Below, piece by piece: positions 8,431 to 18,127 of a stretch of 64,000 nucleotides of DNA (the stretch's first letter is position 1; every line of letters begins with the position of its first letter). The stretch is from assembly GCF_039542225.1 (NCBI RefSeq), contig NZ_BAABHS010000014.1, forward strand, positions 62,001-126,000, given 5' to 3'. Made by a program: the position numbers and the translations under genes. The notes below the pieces were generated by a model. The model had not been told where the DNA came from. It made no database searches and saw only the letters and a list, made by a program, of their open reading frames with translations. The DNA comes from Yinghuangia aomiensis. GTDB taxonomy: Bacteria; Actinomycetota; Actinomycetes; Streptomycetales; Streptomycetaceae.

Positions 8431-9753
8431 TCACACCGCAACGGGTTCGGGACTGGTCGAGGGCGCCCGGTCCACCAGATGGACGGCCGGGTGCGGGCGC
8501 ACCCGCACACGCACCTTCAGGCCGGAATTCCGGGCCAGGACGAGGCCTACGGCGACCGCCGCGGCGGCGGACACCGCGCCGCCGAAGAACAGCGCCGCGC
8601 GCGGCCCGAATTGCTCGGCGATCCAGCCCACCAGCGGGCCGCCGAGGGGGGTACCGCCCATGAACACGAGCATGTACAGGCCCATCACCCGGCCTCGCAG
8701 CGCGGCGTCCACGCCGAGTTGCACGGTGGAATTCGCCGCGGTGTTGAAGGTGATTCCGGCGATGCCGATGGGGATCAACGCGATCGCGAAGCTCCAATAG
8801 CCCGGCATCAGCGAGGCCGCGACGCTCAGCACGCCGAAGGCCAGGGCCGCGCCGATGAGCATGCGCATCCGGGACCGCCCGCGCCGCGCGGCGAGCAGGG
8901 CACCGGCCAGCGAGCCGAGGGCGAAGACCGTGTTGAGGAGGCCGAACGCGCCGGGTCCGGCGTGGAAGACCTGGTTGGCGAAGCCGCCGAGGGTGACCGC
9001 GAAGTTGAAGCCGAAGGTGCCGATGAAGCCGACCAGGGCGAACGTCGCGATCAGGTCGGGACGGGCCCGCACGTACCGCAGGGCTTCGCGGAGCTGGCCG
9101 GGTTCGCGGCGCACCGGCACGACCGGGTTCAGTTCGCGCTCGCGCATCGCGGCCAGCCCGGCGATGACGGCGGCGTACGACACCGCGTTGACGGCGAAGA
9201 CCCAGCCGGTGCCGATCGCGGCGATGAGCAGGCCCGCGACGGCGGGGCCGGTGATGCGGGCGAGCTGGAAGTTGGCGGAGTTGAGGCTGACCGCGTTGGG
9301 CAGGTCCTTGCGGCCGACCATTTCGACGACGAAGGACTGACGGGTCGGGTTGTCGACGGCGGTGGCCAGGCCGAGGCCGACGGCGAGCAGCCACACGTGC
9401 CAGACGTCGACGGCGCCCGTGAGGTCGAGGACCGCCAGGGTGGCGGCGAGCAGGCCCATCACGGTCTGGGTGGCGATGAGCAGCGGGCGCTTGCGGTAGC
9501 GGTCGGCGATCGCGCCGCCCCACAGGCCGAACAGCAGCATGGGCAGGAACTGGAGGCCGGTGGTGATGCCGAGCGCCATGGCGCTGCCGGTGAGCTTCAG
9601 GACCAGCCAGTCCTGGGCGAGGCGCTGCATCCAGGTGCCGGTGTTGGAGACGACCTGGCCGGCGGCAAAGAGGCGGTAGTTGCGGTTGCGGAGTGAGGAG
9701 AACATGGATGGTCGGGCCGGTTGGACACTGGCCTGCGGCGCGGCGGTGGCCAA
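8431..9753 (-). CDS. MFS transporter, EntS/MFS_3-like exporter
   Basis: The 440-residue protein has about twelve membrane segments and begins FSSLRNRNYRLFAAGQVVSN, the start of the enterobactin-exporter-like MFS_3 family. It carries the motif WGGAIADRYRKRPLLI after helix 2, DNPTRQSFVVEMVGRKDLPN after helix 4, and GRVMGLYMLVFMGGTPLGG in the second half. It probably exports a small molecule or drug. It lies downstream of a MarR-family gene on the same strand, separated by about 95 bp, and is a likely target of that regulator. Confidence 0.88.
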   Translation of the reverse strand: MATAAPQASVQPARPSMFSSLRNRNYRLFAAGQVVSNTGTWMQRLAQDWLVLKLTGSAMALGITTGLQFLPMLLFGLWGGAIADRYRKRPLLIATQTVMGLLAATLAVLDLTGAVDVWHVWLLAVGLGLATAVDNPTRQSFVVEMVGRKDLPNAVSLNSANFQLARITGPAVAGLLIAAIGTGWVFAVNAVSYAAVIAGLAAMRERELNPVVPVRREPGQLREALRYVRARPDLIATFALVGFIGTFGFNFAVTLGGFANQVFHAGPGAFGLLNTVFALGSLAGALLAARRGRSRMRMLIGAALAFGVLSVAASLMPGYWSFAIALIPIGIAGITFNTAANSTVQLGVDAALRGRVMGLYMLVFMGGTPLGGPLVGWIAEQFGPRAALFFGGAVSAAAAVAVGLVLARNSGLKVRVRVRPHPAVHLVDRAPSTSPEPVAV

Positions 9754-9847
9754 GGCGCTCCCTTCATCGGACGGACGTGCGGCACCGCAAGCACGGTGCG
9801 TCTCCTCGTCCGTCCGACCCCTTCGGCCGTCCGCCTCGGTTCCCCCG

Positions 9848-10279
9848 TCAGAGTTGGGCGAGGCGCTCGAGGACGGGCACGGCGGCGCGGAGCGCGGCGA
9901 GCTCGTCCTCGGAGAGCGCTTCGAGGTGCGCGGCGAGCCACGCGTTCCCGAGGCGCCGGCTTTCGGCGACCACTTGGGCCGCCGGTTCGGTGGCGGTGAC
10001 CGTGATCTGGCGGCGGTCGTCGGGGTGCGGATCGCGGCGCACGAGGCCGCGGTCCTCCAGCCCGGCGATGACGCGCGTCATCGACGGCGGCTGCACCTTT
10101 TCGTGCCGGGCCAGCTCGCCCGGGGTCATGGCCCCTTTGGCGACCAGGACGCCCAGCACGGAAAGCTGCGTGGGGCTCAGGGTCTCGTCCGCGCGCTGGT
10201 TGCGCAGGCGGCGGGCGAGCTTGAGCACGGACGCGCGGAGCACGGCGACCGAGGCGCGGTCGGTATCGGACAAGGACAC
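9848..10279 (-). CDS. MarR-family transcriptional regulator
   Basis: The 143-residue protein has the winged-helix MarR fold: TQLSVLGVLVAKGAMTPGEL, recognition helix region HEKVQPPSMTRVIAGLEDRG, and wing LVRRDPHPDDRRQITVTAT. It is a dimeric repressor expected to respond to a small ligand. It precedes the MFS exporter on the same strand, the usual regulator-pump arrangement. An inverted repeat just upstream (10283-10312) is a plausible autoregulatory operator. Confidence 0.9.
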   Translation of the reverse strand: MSLSDTDRASVAVLRASVLKLARRLRNQRADETLSPTQLSVLGVLVAKGAMTPGELARHEKVQPPSMTRVIAGLEDRGLVRRDPHPDDRRQITVTATEPAAQVVAESRRLGNAWLAAHLEALSEDELAALRAAVPVLERLAQL

Positions 10280-10282
10280 GTT

Positions 10283-10312
10283 CGTTAGCTTAGATCATTA
10301 CCTTCGCTAACG
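10283..10312. promoter_or_regulatory. Inverted repeat upstream of marR gene, candidate MarR operator
   Basis: CGTTAGC (10283-10289) and GCTAACG (10306-10312) form perfect 7-bp arms around an AT-rich 16-bp centre, 4 bp upstream of the MarR start. The local AT content is unusual for this genome, which fits an operator over the promoter. Confidence 0.5.
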
Positions 10313-10342
10313 GCCAACGGATTCCGCACCCGCCCTATTCCG

Positions 10343-11839
10343 TCAGTTCACACCCAGCAGCTGCTCGATCGGGTCGATGGCGAAGTAGACGAGGAAGAAC
10401 GCCGCGACGATCCACAGCAGCCACGGCACCTGCTTGGCCTTGCCGTTGGCGGCCTTGAGCACGACGTAGGCGAGGAAGCCCGCGCCGATGCCGTTGGTGA
10501 TCGAGTAGGTGAACGGCATGAGCACGATCGTGAGGAACGCCGGGACGGCCAGCTCCCAGTCGTCCCAGTCGATCTTCTTCACCTGCGTCATGAGCAGGAA
10601 GCCGACCGCGACCAACGCCGGAGTGGCGGCCTGGTACGGCACCACGGTGGCCAGCGGGGTGAGGAACAGTGCGGCGGCGAAGAACAGGCCGGTGACCACG
10701 TTGGCGAAACCGGTGCGGGCGCCTTCCCCGACGCCCGCGGTGGACTCCACGTAGCAGGTGTTGGACGAGCAGGACGCGGCGCCGCCCGCGACGGCGGCGA
10801 GGCCGTCGACGAACAGGATCCGGCCGATGCGCGGCATCTTGCCCTTCTCGTCCACCAGCCCGGCCTCGCTGCTGACGCCGATGATCGTGCCCATCGCGTC
10901 GAAGAAGTCGGACAGCATGAGGGTGAACACGAAGATCACCGCGGTGAGCACGCCGACCTCGGAGAAGGCGCCGGTCAGGCTCACGTTGCCGAGCAGTCCG
11001 AAGTCCGGCGTGGCGACGACCTGGTCCGGCACCTCGGGCTGGATCAGCCCCCACTGGCCGGGCGCGATGTCGGCGATCCCGTTGACGGTCATGGCCAGCA
11101 CGGTCATCAGCACGATGCTGATGAGGATCGCGCCCCGCACCTTGCGGACGAGCAGCACGAAGGTGAGCAGCACACCGAGGCAGAACACCAGAGTCGGCCA
11201 GCCCTGCAGGTGGCCGTCGGTGCCGAGGGTGACCGGGACGGTCGAGCCGGCCGCGTCCGGGGTGCGGGAGATGAAGCCCGCGTCGACCAGGCCGAGGAAG
11301 GCGATGAACGAGCCGATGCCGACCCCGATGGCCTGTTTCAGTCCCAGCGGGATGGCGTCCATGATCAGTTCGCGTAGCCCGGTGACCACCAGCAGCACGA
11401 TCGCGATGCCGGACAGCACCACCAGGCCCATCGCGTCGGGCCACGACATCTTCGGGGCGATCTGGAAGGCGACCACGCCGTTGAGGCCGAGCCCCGCGGC
11501 GATGGCCAACGGGATGTTGCCGACCACCCCCATGATCACCGTCATCACCGCGGCCACCAGGACGGTCATGGTGACCACCTGCCCGTGCGACAGGTGGTGG
11601 CCGTACTTGTCCGTCGCGCCGCTCAGGATGATCGGGTTCAGCACAATGATGTAGGCCATCGTGAAGAAGGTCGCGATGCCGCCGCGCGCCTCCTGGAGCG
11701 GCGAGGAGCCCCGCTCGGAGATCTTGAAGAAGCGGTCGTTGGCGCGCACGCCGCGCGCGGCCAGCGCGGCGATCCGGCCCTTCTTCGGCGGCTTGGGCGC
11801 GGGGGTGCGGACGGCGGATGCGGGGGCACCGGCGGTCAT
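10343..11839 (-). CDS. NCS2-family purine/xanthine-type permease
   Basis: The 498-residue protein has the AzgA/GhxP-type NCS2 core: GGIATFFTMAYIIVLNPIIL, AAGLGLNGVVAF, QAIGVGIGSFIAFLGLVDAG, and the conserved SDFFDAMGTIIGVSSEAGL near the middle. SCSSNTCYVESTAGVGEGAR is the substrate-site helix break. It should import a purine base by proton symport. The ATG at 11839 (MTAGAPASAV) follows a purine-rich AGGAA. It is divergent from the DUF2530 gene. The leader of about 160 nt contains a GTCCGG/CCGGAC stem but no recognised riboswitch. Confidence 0.92.
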   Translation of the reverse strand: MTAGAPASAVRTPAPKPPKKGRIAALAARGVRANDRFFKISERGSSPLQEARGGIATFFTMAYIIVLNPIILSGATDKYGHHLSHGQVVTMTVLVAAVMTVIMGVVGNIPLAIAAGLGLNGVVAFQIAPKMSWPDAMGLVVLSGIAIVLLVVTGLRELIMDAIPLGLKQAIGVGIGSFIAFLGLVDAGFISRTPDAAGSTVPVTLGTDGHLQGWPTLVFCLGVLLTFVLLVRKVRGAILISIVLMTVLAMTVNGIADIAPGQWGLIQPEVPDQVVATPDFGLLGNVSLTGAFSEVGVLTAVIFVFTLMLSDFFDAMGTIIGVSSEAGLVDEKGKMPRIGRILFVDGLAAVAGGAASCSSNTCYVESTAGVGEGARTGFANVVTGLFFAAALFLTPLATVVPYQAATPALVAVGFLLMTQVKKIDWDDWELAVPAFLTIVLMPFTYSITNGIGAGFLAYVVLKAANGKAKQVPWLLWIVAAFFLVYFAIDPIEQLLGVN

Positions 11840-12062
11840 GAAGGCATTCCTCGGGGACTGCGGCGCGGGCGGGGACGGGCGCCGGTTCGGATGTTCCTCC
11901 AGGGGGAGGCCGGCGGTTGCGGGGATTCCCTGGGGAAAGCTCCAACTACTTGTCCGGCGCTCACAGGGTGCCAGATAGGTATGCACCGGACGAAACCGGT
12001 CGCGTGTCGCCCACCCCCTCCGAAGACCCCCCGTCCGCCCGCGCCGAGTAGCCTTGCCGCTT

Positions 12063-12386
12063 GTGACCAGGCAGCAAGCGCGCATCCGCCGCCCCGACCC
12101 CGAACCGCTCGAAGCCGACGATGTGAAGATCGTCGCAGTCGGCACGGTGGTCTGGTTCGCCTTGTTCCTCGTATCGCTGCCGTTCCGCGGCACCCTCGCC
12201 GACGACGGCCACGAGTGGTGGTCGTGGTGCGCGCTGGCCGGCGCCGGGCTGGGGATACTCGGCCTCTGGTACGTGCGCCGCCGGCACGCCGCACTGGACC
12301 GCCGGGACGCGGAGCGCTACGCCGCCGAGTACGCCGCGCGGCACCCGGACGCCCCGCGCGACGACCCGGACATGCCCCGCGACTGA
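12063..12386 (+). CDS. DUF2530 membrane protein
   Basis: The 107-residue protein has two membrane segments (VKIVAVGTVVWFALFLVSLP, and the segment around WWSWCALAGAGLGILGLWYV) and a charged C-tail rich in Arg/Asp. It matches the DUF2530 family, which in actinobacteria lies next to an NCS2 permease and a MarR regulator, as here. The function is unknown. The GTG at 12063 follows a TAGCCT box by eight bases, so it may be leaderless; a TTG at 12054 is an alternative start. Confidence 0.75.
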   Translation: MTRQQARIRRPDPEPLEADDVKIVAVGTVVWFALFLVSLPFRGTLADDGHEWWSWCALAGAGLGILGLWYVRRRHAALDRRDAERYAAEYAARHPDAPRDDPDMPRD

Positions 12387-12437
12387 CACACCGGCAAACC
12401 GCACAAAATCGGTCATTCCATGACGTAACTTCAGGTC

Positions 12438-14855
12438 ATGATCGAAGCTGAGCCGCCCACCGGGCTGACCTCGCAGGAGGTCGCCGAACGGGTCGAGGCG
12501 GGACAGGTCAACGACGTCCCGGCGCGGTCCAGCCGCGGCACCGCGGACATCGTCAAGGCCAACGTCTTCACCCGGTTCAACGCCATCATCGGGACGCTGT
12601 TCGTCGTGATCATGGTGTTCGGCGAGCCCGCGGACGGCCTGTTCGGCCTGGTCATCGTGGCCAACACGGCCATCGGCATCATCCAGGAGCTGCGCGCCAA
12701 GAAGACCCTCGACGCGCTCGCGGTCGTCGGCGAGGCCAAGGCGCGCGTGCGCCGCGACGGCCGCACCACCGAGGTCACCCCCCGCGACCTGGTGCTCGAC
12801 GACGTCTGCGAGATCGGCTCCGGCGAGCAGGCGGTCGTCGACGGCGTCGTGGTCGCCGCCGAAGGCCTGGAGATGGACGAGTCGCTGCTGACCGGCGAGT
12901 CCGACCCGGTGCACAAGCGCCCCGGCGACCCCGTCATGTCCGGCAGCTTCGCGGCGGCCGGAAACGGCGCCTTCCGCGCCACCAAGGTCGGCCGCGACGC
13001 GTACGCGGCCCAGCTCGCCGAGGAAGCCAGCCGCTTCACCCTGACCAGCTCCGAGCTGCGGTCCGGACTCGACCGCATCCTCAAATACGTCACCTGGATC
13101 ATGGTCCCGGTCGCGGTCCTGCTGCTCGTCAGCCAGCTCCGCAGCAGCAACTCTTTCGCGGGTGCCATGACCGGCATGGTCGCCGGCGTGGTGACGATGG
13201 TCCCCGAGGGCCTCATGCTGCTCACCTCGGTCGCCTTCGCCGTCGGCGTGATCCGGCTCGGCCGCCGCCAGTGCCTGGTCCAGGAACTGCCCGCAATCGA
13301 GGGCCTCGCCCGCGTCGACGTCGTGTGCTGCGACAAGACCGGCACGCTGACCGAAGGCGGCATGGACGTCGGCGAGATCCGCACCCTCGACGGCGACCTG
13401 CCGGTCAAGGACGTGCTCGGCGCCCTCGGCACCGCCGACCCGCGGCCCAACGCCAGCCTCCAGGCCATCGTCGACGCCTGCCCCGCCCCGGAAGGCGAAG
13501 GCTGGCGCGTCACCGCCGTCGAACCGTTCTCCTCCGCCCGCAAGTGGAGCGGCGCCACCTTCGCCGCACACGGCTCGTGGCTGCTCGGCGCCCCCGACGT
13601 CCTCCTCCGGCCGGGCACACCCCTCCTCGCCGACGTCGACGAACTCGGCGCCCAGGGCCTGCGCGTGCTGCTCCTCGCGCAGGTGGACGGCGCGCTGTCC
13701 GACGACGCGGCGCGCTCCGCCACCCCGGCCGCCCTGGTCGTCCTGGAGCAGCGCCTCCGGCCCGACGCGGCCGACACCCTGCGGTACTTCCACACCCAGC
13801 AGGTCGCCACCAAGGTCATCTCCGGCGACAACGCGGTGGCCGTCGGCGCGGTCGCCGGCAAGCTCGGCCTCGACGGCGCCGGCCACCCCGTCGACGCCCG
13901 CACGCTCCCGGCCGACCAACCCGAACTCGCCCGGAAGCTCGACGACAACACGATCTTCGGCCGGGTCACCCCGCAGCAGAAGCGGGCGATGGTGTCGGCC
14001 CTGCAGTCGAACGGCCACACCGTCGCGATGACCGGCGACGGCGTCAACGACGTCCTCGCCCTCAAGGACGCCGACATCGGCGTCGCCATGGGCACCGGCA
14101 GCGCGGCCACCCGCGCGGTCGCGCAAATCGTGCTGCTCGACGACAAGTTCGCCAGCCTCCCGTCGGTCGTCGCGGAAGGCCGCCGGGTGATCGGCAACAT
14201 CGAACGGGTCGCGAACCTGTTCCTGTCGAAGACCGTCTACTCGCTGCTGCTGTCGCTGCTCATCGGCGTCGTGAGCCTGCCGTTCCCGTTCCTGCCCCGG
14301 CACCTCACGCTCATCGGCACCCTCACCATCGGCACTCCCGCGTTCTTCCTCGCGCTCGCCCCCAACAACGAGCGCGCCCGGCCGGGGTTCGTGGAACGCG
14401 TGCTGCGGTTCGCGATCCCCTCGGGCATCGTCGCGGCCGCCGCCACGTTCACCACCTACGCCATCGCCCGGGTGGCCGGCGAATCCAGCCTCGACCAGGA
14501 CCGCACGGCGGCCACCATCACGCTGTTCATGGTCGCCATGTGGATCCTGGCGATCGTCGCCCGGCCCTACACGTGGTGGAAGATCCTGCTGATCGCCGCG
14601 ATGGGACTCGGCTATGTGCTGGCGCTGTTCGTGCCGTTCCTGGCCGACTTCTTCGCGCTGTACCCCGACGACCTGCCGAACTGGGGCATCGCGGTCGGCA
14701 TCGGCGGCATCGGCATGGCCGTCCTGGAACTCGGCTGGCACATCTCCGGCTGGATCGACCGCTACCGGCCGGAACACGGGAACGCGAACGGCACGCACCC
14801 GGAACGCAAGGGCCCGGCCCACGCGAAGCCGCGCAAGCCGGGCGCCAGGACGTAG
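12438..14855 (+). CDS. ctpE: P-type cation-transporting ATPase, CtpE-like
   Basis: The 805-residue HAD-type P-ATPase has the actuator loop (DESLLTGESDPVHK, near residue 150), the phosphorylated aspartate in CCDKTGTLTEGG (near residue 299) and the hinge TGDGVNDVLALKDADIGVAM (near residue 532). Membrane helices lie on both sides and a C-terminal helix bundle follows. Its opening (GLTSQEVAERVEAGQVNDVP, KANVFTRFNAIIG) resembles mycobacterial CtpE, a calcium-linked ATPase. Ca2+ is therefore the best substrate guess, inferred from family likeness. It has no typical metal-binding N-domain (CxxC). It is convergent with the sacsin-like gene 15 bp downstream. Confidence 0.88.
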   Translation: MIEAEPPTGLTSQEVAERVEAGQVNDVPARSSRGTADIVKANVFTRFNAIIGTLFVVIMVFGEPADGLFGLVIVANTAIGIIQELRAKKTLDALAVVGEAKARVRRDGRTTEVTPRDLVLDDVCEIGSGEQAVVDGVVVAAEGLEMDESLLTGESDPVHKRPGDPVMSGSFAAAGNGAFRATKVGRDAYAAQLAEEASRFTLTSSELRSGLDRILKYVTWIMVPVAVLLLVSQLRSSNSFAGAMTGMVAGVVTMVPEGLMLLTSVAFAVGVIRLGRRQCLVQELPAIEGLARVDVVCCDKTGTLTEGGMDVGEIRTLDGDLPVKDVLGALGTADPRPNASLQAIVDACPAPEGEGWRVTAVEPFSSARKWSGATFAAHGSWLLGAPDVLLRPGTPLLADVDELGAQGLRVLLLAQVDGALSDDAARSATPAALVVLEQRLRPDAADTLRYFHTQQVATKVISGDNAVAVGAVAGKLGLDGAGHPVDARTLPADQPELARKLDDNTIFGRVTPQQKRAMVSALQSNGHTVAMTGDGVNDVLALKDADIGVAMGTGSAATRAVAQIVLLDDKFASLPSVVAEGRRVIGNIERVANLFLSKTVYSLLLSLLIGVVSLPFPFLPRHLTLIGTLTIGTPAFFLALAPNNERARPGFVERVLRFAIPSGIVAAAATFTTYAIARVAGESSLDQDRTAATITLFMVAMWILAIVARPYTWWKILLIAAMGLGYVLALFVPFLADFFALYPDDLPNWGIAVGIGGIGMAVLELGWHISGWIDRYRPEHGNANGTHPERKGPAHAKPRKPGART

Positions 14856-14870
14856 CCGCAGTCGAAGCCG

Positions 14871-17800
14871 CTACAGGGGGTTGTCGAAGTCGCGTTCCGC
14901 GTCCAGCAGCGGGGCGAGCGACGGGTCGGCCAGCAACTGCGCCACCTCGAAGCGGCGGTGCCACTCCCCCGCCGCCCACGCCAGCCCGCGGGCCAAGCCC
15001 TCGAACGTGGTCGCGTGCACCTCGCCGTCGAGGTACCGCCACTCGGCTTCCAGCTCGGCCGCGTCCGGCCCGGCGACCAGGAGTTCACCGTGCTCCACGT
15101 ACTCCGTCGGAGCACCCGCCAGTGCCGCCTGCACCGCGTCGGGCACCGGGTGCCGCACGCCGAGGCTCAGCACCGCACCCGGCACCACCTCGGACACCAG
15201 CGGAAGCTGCAGCAGCTCGGCGAGCGCGGAGGCCTTGTCCGGGCGCACCGGCAGGATCGCCCACGCCGGGTCGTCGGCGAGCAGCGCGGCCAGGTCGGGG
15301 GCGTCCGCGACCGCGGCGGAACTCGCCTCGACCACGGTCAGCCGGCCCGCGACGACCGCGCGCACCTCGTGCGGTGCGTCCACGCGGTCCATGTCGACGT
15401 CCGCCAGCGCCGTGTAGAGCAGCCGCAGTTGGTCGCGCTCGACGTCGTGCGAGCGCTTGGCGAGCCGGTCGAGCAGCTCGTCCGGGCCGCCCGGTTCGGC
15501 GAGCAGCGCGGCAAGCGTGGTGCGGACGCCGAGGGCGCGCAGGAACACGTCGTCCAGGTGCGAGTCGACTTCGTCGTACAGCCCGTGCAGCGCCGGGTCG
15601 GCGCCCGCGGCGAGCAGCCCGGCGGGCGGGCGGCCGTCGAGCACCGGGTGCCCGCGCAGCCACCACGCGGTGTAGGACGGGATCTCGGCGCGGCTGCCGT
15701 CCGGCAGCAGCGCGTACGCCGGGTCCACCACGGCGGCGCGCAGCGGCGGCGCGGCCAGCACGTCGAGCGCGTCCTCCCAGGCCTCGTCGGCCACCAGGTC
15801 GAGGTCCCGGACCGCGGTGAACGTGGCCAGCACCGGCGGCACTTCGGGGTCGGGCAGGTGGTCGAGGACGTCGTCGAGCCAGTCGGCTTCCAGGTCGAGG
15901 TCGTGTTCGCACGCGTCGTGGTCGAGGACCACGTCGTCCTCGGCGACCAGCCCGAACGAGTCGAGCACGCCGACCGCGCGCAGCACGTCGGCGCCCCACC
16001 GCTCGACCAGTTCCGGGTCGGCGACACCCAGCGTGCCGGGTTCGACGAGCGCGGTGAGCGTGCCGCCGGGCAGCATCAGTTCGCCGGCCGGGACGAGTTC
16101 GCCCTGGTCGTCGGGCAGCGGCAGTTCGGCGAGCCACGGTTCGTCGCCTTCGGCGAGGTGCGCGGCGCGGACGAGTTCGAGGACGGCGTCGGTGAACGCG
16201 TCCGGGTCGTCGTGGTCGTCGACGTCCGTGACCCCGGCGCGCACCGCCGGGTCGGCCAGGACCGTGCGCGGGGCCGCGGGCACCGCACCGAGGCGTTCCA
16301 GCAGCGGGTGCACCGCGTCGGGGTGCACGATCCGCAGGTCGAGCGGGGCGAGCACGGCGGGCTTGGGGGTGTCCGGGCCGGGCAGCAGCAGGTGGCGCGG
16401 GCCGCGCACCAGGCGGCCGTCGGCGAGCGGGACGGGCAGGGCGCCGAGGGCGTCGCGGTCGGCCGGGTCGAGCGCCCCGTACAGGCCGTGCCACCACTCC
16501 GGCTCGCGGTCGAGCGCGGCGAGCTGGTCGACCACTTCGGCGAGCGGCAGCCGCCGCACGGCGAGCGCGCGCAGCGCGGGCGTCTTGTCGAGGCCGGCGG
16601 GCAGCAGGCCGGGCAGGACGGGGGCGAGCGCGGCCACGAGCGCGGGGCCGGCGCCGTCGAGCAGCACGGCGTCCCGGGGCCGCTGGGCGGTGGGCAGGTC
16701 CGCCGCGGCCTCGGCGGGCTCGTCCGCGGTGGCGCCGGGCGCGGCGAGCGGCAGGAACGGGGTCTCCGCGAGCCGGGCCAGGATGGCGCGGCGCAGCAGC
16801 GCGTCGAGTTCGCCTTCCGGCGCGGGGGCGGGCACCAGGGCGAGCAGGTCGCGCCGGAACGGGCCCGGCCAGTCGCGCAGCAGTGCGGCGTAGGCGTCCG
16901 CGGCGCGCTCGACGAGGTGGTCGCGCAGCGGACCGGGGGCGACGTGCCGCCGCGTGCTGTCCAGCGGGAACGTGGCGACGAGCAGTGCGGGCAGGCCCAG
17001 CGGCTCGTCGGACGGGGTCGGGGCGTGCACGACCGGTTTGACCGCCACGGGTCCGGCGGCGGCCGCGCCGGTGTCGGCGCGCCACGTCGCGGCCGGTGCG
17101 GTGAGCGGCAGCGGGGCGCCGGTGTCGTCCACCGGGATCGCCCACAGCACCGACCAGGCGCCGCGCAGCCGCTCCTCGGTGGGGCGGTCGGCGAGCAGCG
17201 CGGCGTCCAGCGGTCCGCCCGCGGTACCGAGCCGCCACCGGGTGTCGCGGCCCCGGTCGGCGACCACGACGAGGCCGTCCTCGTCGCGGCGGGTGAGCAC
17301 GCGGACGCCGTCGGCGATGTCCACGACGATCTCGGCCAGCCCGGGGAGGGTCAGCAGGAGCGCGTCGTCGATCTCGGCGAGGAGCCGGTCGGCGAGGTCG
17401 GCGGCGGGCCCGTCGCGCAGCGGCAGCACGACGGCGGTGTCGTAGCCCTCGGGCGGGGTCCCGTCCGCGGGCAGCGGCAGCCGCAGCACCGGCACGGCGC
17501 CGTCGCGGCGCGCCACCTCGGCGGTGATCTCCGGGATCCCGGCGGCGAGTTCGCGGGCCTCGCGGAGCGACCAGCGCACCCCGCCGGGGCCGGACAGCAC
17601 GGCCGGCTCGTCGGTGACCGCGAGGACCGCGGCGAAGCCCACGCCGAAGCGCCCGACGGTGGCGGGGTCGGCGTCGCGTTTCGCGGAGGCGCGCAGCGTG
17701 GACAGCGCCAGGACGCCGTCGGCGTTCAGCGGGTCGCCGGTGTTGGCGGCGGTCAGCACGCCGTCGCGGAGCGTCAGCCGCAGGCGGCCGGGGACGCCTG

Positions 17801-17981
17801 CACGGACCGCGGCGTCGGCGGCGTTCTGCGCCAGCTCGACCACCAGGCGGTCGCGATACCCGCCGAGGGCGAGTTCCTCTTCGGCGTTGGCGTCCTCACG
17901 AAAGCGCGCAGGCTGCGCGGCCCACGCGTCCAACACGGCGCGGCGCAGCCCGCCTGTGGCGAAGGTGTCCTCGGTGCCCAT
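14871..17981 (-). CDS. Sacsin N-terminal ATP-binding-domain (GHKL) protein
   Basis: The 1036-residue protein has a Bergerat/GHKL nucleotide fold at the N-terminus: the N-box in DRLVVELAQNAADAAVRAG (residues about 48-65) and the G-rich lid GRFGVGFAAVLAV. This resembles Hsp90 and sacsin repeats. The remaining 800 or so residues are Leu/Ala/Asp-rich with no recognised enzyme motif. Such proteins occur widely in actinomycetes and are thought to be ATP-dependent chaperone-like or DNA-associated factors; no role is established. The ATG at 17981 is the clear start. It ends convergently with the P-type ATPase. Confidence 0.8.
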   Translation of the reverse strand: MGTEDTFATGGLRRAVLDAWAAQPARFREDANAEEELALGGYRDRLVVELAQNAADAAVRAGVPGRLRLTLRDGVLTAANTGDPLNADGVLALSTLRASAKRDADPATVGRFGVGFAAVLAVTDEPAVLSGPGGVRWSLREARELAAGIPEITAEVARRDGAVPVLRLPLPADGTPPEGYDTAVVLPLRDGPAADLADRLLAEIDDALLLTLPGLAEIVVDIADGVRVLTRRDEDGLVVVADRGRDTRWRLGTAGGPLDAALLADRPTEERLRGAWSVLWAIPVDDTGAPLPLTAPAATWRADTGAAAAGPVAVKPVVHAPTPSDEPLGLPALLVATFPLDSTRRHVAPGPLRDHLVERAADAYAALLRDWPGPFRRDLLALVPAPAPEGELDALLRRAILARLAETPFLPLAAPGATADEPAEAAADLPTAQRPRDAVLLDGAGPALVAALAPVLPGLLPAGLDKTPALRALAVRRLPLAEVVDQLAALDREPEWWHGLYGALDPADRDALGALPVPLADGRLVRGPRHLLLPGPDTPKPAVLAPLDLRIVHPDAVHPLLERLGAVPAAPRTVLADPAVRAGVTDVDDHDDPDAFTDAVLELVRAAHLAEGDEPWLAELPLPDDQGELVPAGELMLPGGTLTALVEPGTLGVADPELVERWGADVLRAVGVLDSFGLVAEDDVVLDHDACEHDLDLEADWLDDVLDHLPDPEVPPVLATFTAVRDLDLVADEAWEDALDVLAAPPLRAAVVDPAYALLPDGSRAEIPSYTAWWLRGHPVLDGRPPAGLLAAGADPALHGLYDEVDSHLDDVFLRALGVRTTLAALLAEPGGPDELLDRLAKRSHDVERDQLRLLYTALADVDMDRVDAPHEVRAVVAGRLTVVEASSAAVADAPDLAALLADDPAWAILPVRPDKASALAELLQLPLVSEVVPGAVLSLGVRHPVPDAVQAALAGAPTEYVEHGELLVAGPDAAELEAEWRYLDGEVHATTFEGLARGLAWAAGEWHRRFEVAQLLADPSLAPLLDAERDFDNPL

Positions 17982-18127
17982 GGCGACAACCCTGCCCGCA
18001 CTGGGGGGTCGAGTGCCAAATCCGCACGGAGACGGAGCCGGAGAGAGCCGGGCACAACCGGCAAACTCCGCCCGCTCCGGGCCCGGCGGGGCCGGATCCG
18101 GAGCGTGGCGGGGCGTGCGTCAGGAGT

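Noticed and set aside
11840..12062. Known purine riboswitch upstream of the NCS2 permease
   Set aside because: Conserved purine-aptamer loops could not be found; only a generic stem is visible.
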